Source: JBIOHJ01 sp044448905 (lineage in GTDB: Bacteria; Bacteroidota; Bacteroidia; AKYH767-A; OLB10). From it: a stretch of 16,444 nt of DNA. Of the stretch, positions 13,164 through 16,444 are shown in pieces; within the stretch, counting starts at the first letter, position 1; each line of letters opens with the position of its first letter. The stretch is taken from the NCBI GenBank assembly GCA_044448905.1, contig JBIOHJ010000072.1:1-16444 (forward strand). The letters run 5' to 3'. Made by a program: the position numbers and the translations under genes. Below the pieces are notes generated by a model that did no database searches, was not told the origin of the DNA, and saw only the letters and a list, made by a program, of their open reading frames with translations.

Positions 13164-13209
13164 AAAACCTTACAGGAGCTTCGCTGCGCTCCGCGACCTG
13201 CCAGGTTTT
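13164..13209. repeat. Hairpin repeat, copy 3; probable terminator of the acylase gene
   Basis: AAAACCTTACAGG (13164-13176) pairs with 13197-13209 with two mismatches. The core AGGAGCTTCGCTGCGCTCCG is identical to copy 1. The hairpin touches the TAA stop of the minus-strand acylase gene, and that strand then reads GGTTTTG, so it probably ends its transcript. Confidence 0.8.
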
Positions 13210-15613
13210 ATTCCCCCGGTATCATCACCAGATTATTTTTGGATGTCATTTTAATTTCCTTCGGGTTCATCATCATCTTATGCGATTGGCATTTAAGATA
13301 TGTTTGTGCCTGGTCATTATAATGGCTGCTCATAAAATTACCCGACTGCCCGGTGGGAAGCGTATTGGTTGCGTTTTCAATATCGGCAAAATCAATAACG
13401 GTACGCAATGCCGGGCCGTAAGAAGTTTTGTACTCGCCATTGGTATTTAAAGGAAAACCGGCAGCATTAACCGTTTCGCTTCCGCCAGGTGAAGGGTAGG
13501 GACCGACATTAAAAATTTTATCGAACGGTTTTTTCCTGCCTATGAGGTGAATATGTTCGGTAGTGTGAACGTTAGCCCATGCCCATTTTGAAATATCGCT
13601 GCCAAATTGCTTTTTTAAATCATCAATGGTTTTTGAAAATGCTGTAGCGAAAATTTCGGTGCGTGTTTCGATTTTATTTTTTGTTTCCACGTTGTCCCAC
13701 CATTTGGAGCTGTCGTTTTTCATTAAGCTTAAATAGGCATTCTTCAACGTATGCGAAGTTTGAAAAGGAGCGAAGTCATCTTTACCCATTTCATCTTCCA
13801 TACCCAGCTGTAAAATATAGCTGAGCAATTTATATTGGATTGTTGGTGCAACATCTGTTAACCGGTGGTTGCCATCCCAGCTTTTGAGCACACCGGCTGC
13901 GCTTTCGTGCAACGCAGATTTTTTTAAAACAGGATTATCTTTTAATACCAAAATTATTTCGATGGCAATTTCTTTCTGCACATCTGAAATTGCTTCAGCC
14001 TGCAGCGTGTACATATCTTCAACTGAAAATGTTTCTTCGCTATTGAGGAATTTATAAATCCTGTCGCTGCGGTCGGGTGGGGCATAGTAGCCGGGGAAAT
14101 TGTTTTTGGTAATTGAATCGGGATAATAGTTTGCAGTGAAGACAAAACCGCAGGCAGGGTTTTCGCTGTGAGGATTTTCTTCAAAAGAAAAATATCCGTC
14201 ACCTGGCGGGTCGTCATTGCCGCTGGCACCGTCTAAAAATAATTTTGAATTAACATACGACAACCGCTTCGCCATTTTTGCACAAGCCCACAAAGCAATA
14301 TTGCCATCGGCATCGCCATAAACAACATTTAAGCCCGGTGCGTTAATTTGTTTGCAGGCATTACGGAATTCATCCATGCTGGCTGCATGATTTATTTGAT
14401 AAACCACCTGCAAAGTGGTAGCGGGAAATTTTGTGTACGTCCACCAAACTGCAACAGGGCTGGTTTCATTTTTTCCTACGATGTCAACTGCAGAATTTAT
14501 AACAGGCCCGTGCCGGGTAATTTTGACCTGGAAAGTTGAATCGGACGCTCCTTTAACTTTTATGGTTTCGTTTCGTGTTTCGTAATCTATCCAATTGCCG
14601 TTTGCCCAATATTGATTTTCGTTTTCGGGATTCTGCTTTTCGCGGAACAAATCCATGTCGTCATTTTCGAGCATGGTTAATCCCCACGCGTATTTTTTTG
14701 TATGGCCGGTTAACGCATAAGGAAACCCGCCAAGGAAGTTTCCATAAAAGCTGTAACCGGGATATTCCAGATGCGCTTCGTACCACACTGACGGCTGCCC
14801 GTACCCGATATGCGTATCGTTTGCAAACAACACTTTTCCTGATTTTGATTTTGATGGCGCAACTGCCCACCCGTTACTCCCGATAAATGGAGGGACAGGA
14901 ATTGTATTTAATATTTCATTTACAGTAAATGCAATTTTATCAGAGTCAAATAATGAATCGGTATTAACATTCGTAAGACGTGGCAAAGGTGAAATGTCAT
15001 TTACATATTCTTTTCCGTATTGCTTCAGGATTTTTGTAAGCACCGGGTCATTCTTCAATGCTTCGGCAAAATTGAAAGCCATGAATCCTGTGATGTAATA
15101 AAAATCTTCGGGAGTAAATTTTTCTTTCGGAATTTGGAGCAAGGTAAATTCAACGGGTGTTTTTCCTTTTTCAATAAAAGAATTTACTCCTTCCATATAT
15201 GCAAGCGCGCCTTTCTGATACGGCTCTTTGTTATCGCTTAAAAATTCTTTTGCTGATTGCTTTGCGGTTTCGGCTGTACCAAGCGTGCGGAAAAAGGCAT
15301 CAACCTTTGTTAAATCTTTTCCGAGAATCTCCGCCAATCTCCCTGAACCAAGCCTTCTTAAAATTTCCATTTGAAATAACCTGTCCTGCGCATGAACATA
15401 TCCTAAGGCGAAGTATGCATCTTCATCGTTGCTTGCGTAAATATGTGGGATGCCATAGTTGTCGAAATACACATCAACCTTTTCTTTCAGTCCTTTTAAT
15501 TTTATTTCACCGGAATATTGTGGTTTGGTTGAAAGAAGATAAATGTAAATGCCGGTTGATCCAAGTATCAGTACACCGACTAAAAAGAAAAGAATTTTCT
15601 TAAAGACCTTCAT
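13208..15613 (-). CDS. Membrane-anchored penicillin acylase family hydrolase (peptidase S45)
   Basis: This N-terminal-nucleophile hydrolase cleaves amide bonds; relatives act on beta-lactam side chains or acyl-homoserine lactones, and the substrate here is unknown. The 801 residues are normal for the family. A membrane segment at about 6-27 points to periplasmic display. The alpha-part contains DNYGIPHIYASNDEDAYFALG and VHAQDRLFQMEILRRLGSGRLAEI. Self-cleavage is expected at Gly245/Ser246 in PFIGSNGWAV, which frees the catalytic Ser246. Family blocks FANDTHIG (263-270), SVWYEAHLEYPGYSF and APGLNVVYGDADGNIALW follow. The ATG lies 6 bases after the stop of the HsdR-N gene, so they are probably co-transcribed. 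All key residues seen are present. Confidence 0.93.
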   Translation of the reverse strand: MKVFKKILFFLVGVLILGSTGIYIYLLSTKPQYSGEIKLKGLKEKVDVYFDNYGIPHIYASNDEDAYFALGYVHAQDRLFQMEILRRLGSGRLAEILGKDLTKVDAFFRTLGTAETAKQSAKEFLSDNKEPYQKGALAYMEGVNSFIEKGKTPVEFTLLQIPKEKFTPEDFYYITGFMAFNFAEALKNDPVLTKILKQYGKEYVNDISPLPRLTNVNTDSLFDSDKIAFTVNEILNTIPVPPFIGSNGWAVAPSKSKSGKVLFANDTHIGYGQPSVWYEAHLEYPGYSFYGNFLGGFPYALTGHTKKYAWGLTMLENDDMDLFREKQNPENENQYWANGNWIDYETRNETIKVKGASDSTFQVKITRHGPVINSAVDIVGKNETSPVAVWWTYTKFPATTLQVVYQINHAASMDEFRNACKQINAPGLNVVYGDADGNIALWACAKMAKRLSYVNSKLFLDGASGNDDPPGDGYFSFEENPHSENPACGFVFTANYYPDSITKNNFPGYYAPPDRSDRIYKFLNSEETFSVEDMYTLQAEAISDVQKEIAIEIILVLKDNPVLKKSALHESAAGVLKSWDGNHRLTDVAPTIQYKLLSYILQLGMEDEMGKDDFAPFQTSHTLKNAYLSLMKNDSSKWWDNVETKNKIETRTEIFATAFSKTIDDLKKQFGSDISKWAWANVHTTEHIHLIGRKKPFDKIFNVGPYPSPGGSETVNAAGFPLNTNGEYKTSYGPALRTVIDFADIENATNTLPTGQSGNFMSSHYNDQAQTYLKCQSHKMMMNPKEIKMTSKNNLVMIPGE

Positions 15614-15619
15614 AGATGT

Positions 15620-16069
15620 TCAACTATACTCCGGCAAATCATCCAGGAAAACAATTTTGTTTTCTTCTATCTTACAGCAATAATGTTCCATGCCGTTAGT
15701 GAGCGAAAGGAATTGCACATTCAAATTCATGTTATACCGCGCTGCCTGGAACAAAGTGTCTTCGGTAATTTCTATTTCGGGCGATTTACATTCAATAATC
15801 ATCCACGGGTTACCGAATTTGTTATGGACAACTATATCGGTTCGTTTTTGAAGGGTGTTTACTTTTAATCCGCGTTCAATGCTCATCAGCGAAGCAGGAT
15901 ATTTTTTCTCATTGATGAGAAATTGAATGAAATGCTGCCGTACCCATTCTTCCGGAGTGAGCGAAACAAATTTCCTCCGGAGCAAATCATAAATTTGCTT
16001 CGATTCTCCGATAGTGCGGATTTTAAAATCGAATGAAGGGAGATTGAGAGAAACTTTATCCGGATTCAT
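15620..16069 (-). CDS. Stand-alone HsdR N-terminal-like protein (PD-(D/E)XK fold)
   Basis: The 149-residue protein matches the type I restriction enzyme HsdR N-terminal domain (HSDR_N_2-like) found as a free protein in many Bacteroidota. Visible features are LTPEEWVRQHFIQFL (37-51), Glu65 in IERGL, Asp78 in RTDIVV, and Glu93-Cys-Lys95 in MIIECKSPE: the E-D-ExK nuclease-like set, with Gln108 after it. There is no helicase, HsdM or HsdS gene here, so it is not a restriction system by itself. It may be a nuclease or a DNA-repair-linked protein; the role is unknown. Its ATG overlaps the stop of the gene upstream by 4 bases (16066-16069). Confidence 0.88.
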   Translation of the reverse strand: MNPDKVSLNLPSFDFKIRTIGESKQIYDLLRRKFVSLTPEEWVRQHFIQFLINEKKYPASLMSIERGLKVNTLQKRTDIVVHNKFGNPWMIIECKSPEIEITEDTLFQAARYNMNLNVQFLSLTNGMEHYCCKIEENKIVFLDDLPEYS

Positions 16070-16443
16070 TGTCTTAAAATTCCGATTAATCCGTCAGCGC
16101 CCGCTAAATAAACAGTTTTTCCTTTTTTTCCTTTACCCGCAACGTTGAATCCTACGGTAGAAATATTTTTCCAGGTATTGCCTCCGTCAAAAGAAATATC
16201 GGTGCCCGAAGGACCGGTTGTAATCAGCCAGGTTTGCGTTATATATTTAACACAGGAGCGATACCCGCCAGGTGGCTTTGCAGAAGGCTGCCAGGATTTG
16301 CCCCCGTTAAATGTGAGATAAAAATTGTCTTTAGTTAAGCTATCAATTTCATAATCGCCACCTACAACCATACCTGTCCGTGCATCGCGGAAGGTCAGCG
16401 AAAAAATTCCCCTGCTGGGTTTAAACTTGATGATGGGGCACGA
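16066..16443 (-). CDS. Asp-box / BNR-like beta-propeller protein, C-terminal part
   Basis: The frame is open to the right edge, so the start lies outside the window; the ATG at 16371 is internal. The visible 125 residues contain FRDARTGMVVGGDY and two Asp-box-like repeats, TFNGGKSW and SFDGGNTW, as in sialidase-like, Ycf48-like and similar propellers often annotated as glycosyl hydrolase or oxidoreductase in Bacteroidota. The C-terminus ends GADGLIGILRQ without a T9SS domain. It is the first visible gene of a unit with the HsdR-N and acylase genes. The substrate is unknown. Confidence 0.75.
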   Translation of the reverse strand, partial: SCPIIKFKPSRGIFSLTFRDARTGMVVGGDYEIDSLTKDNFYLTFNGGKSWQPSAKPPGGYRSCVKYITQTWLITTGPSGTDISFDGGNTWKNISTVGFNVAGKGKKGKTVYLAGADGLIGILRQ

Positions 16444-16444
16444 A

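Noticed and set aside
15620..16069. Type I restriction-modification system
   Set aside because: Only an HsdR N-terminal-like domain is present; helicase, HsdM and HsdS are absent.

Overview
The window comes from a member of the Bacteroidota, probably an uncultured lineage. The evidence is internal. There is a Bacteroidetes-type primary sigma factor tail and a long GAPDH carrying an extra N-terminal domain. One secreted protein ends in a type IX secretion (T9SS) sorting domain. AMP nucleosidase is of the Bacteroidetes kind. The DNA is AT-rich, with promoter-like TTG-(19/20)-TAnnTTTG boxes in front of several genes. No rRNA, tRNA, CRISPR array, transposase or integrase was seen.

Left part (1-2200, plus strand): the 3' part of an rpoD-like sigma-70 gene, interrupted by one in-frame TAA, then a complete gap gene. 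Each is followed by a strong intrinsic terminator, and the two terminators share almost the same stem and loop.

Centre-left (2216-5254, minus strand): a phenylacetyl-CoA epoxidase operon read paaA -> four-helix-bundle (23S rRNA intervening-sequence type) gene -> paaB -> paaC -> paaD. paaB and paaC overlap by 4 bases. The reductase gene paaE is not here. The intruding gene is flanked by a 13-base perfect inverted repeat. Upstream, on the same strand, is AMP nucleosidase.

Centre (6270-9842, minus strand): two secreted beta-propeller proteins, one PQQ-like (about seven blades) and one with seven SBBP-type repeats plus a T9SS tail. Then follows an unrecognised 310-residue protein (9976-10908) behind the best promoter in the window.

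Repeat-rich stretch (11045-13210): a 13-unit, 21-base tandem repeat read as a heptad-repeat ORF; a small cysteine/histidine protein; two 170-base direct repeats about 96% identical; three copies of a roughly 45-base hairpin repeat; a possible 36-residue membrane peptide; and a plus-strand lipoprotein. This is the least explained part of the window.

Right part (13208-16444, minus strand): a tightly packed unit of a partial Asp-box/BNR-like protein, a stand-alone HsdR N-terminal (PD-(D/E)XK-like) protein and a membrane-anchored penicillin acylase family (S45) hydrolase, spaced by -4 and +6 bases. No complete new defence or mobile system is evident. The items most worth a second look are the interrupted sigma gene, the gene inserted in the paa operon, the repeat family around 11.0-13.2 kb and the unknown 310-residue protein.
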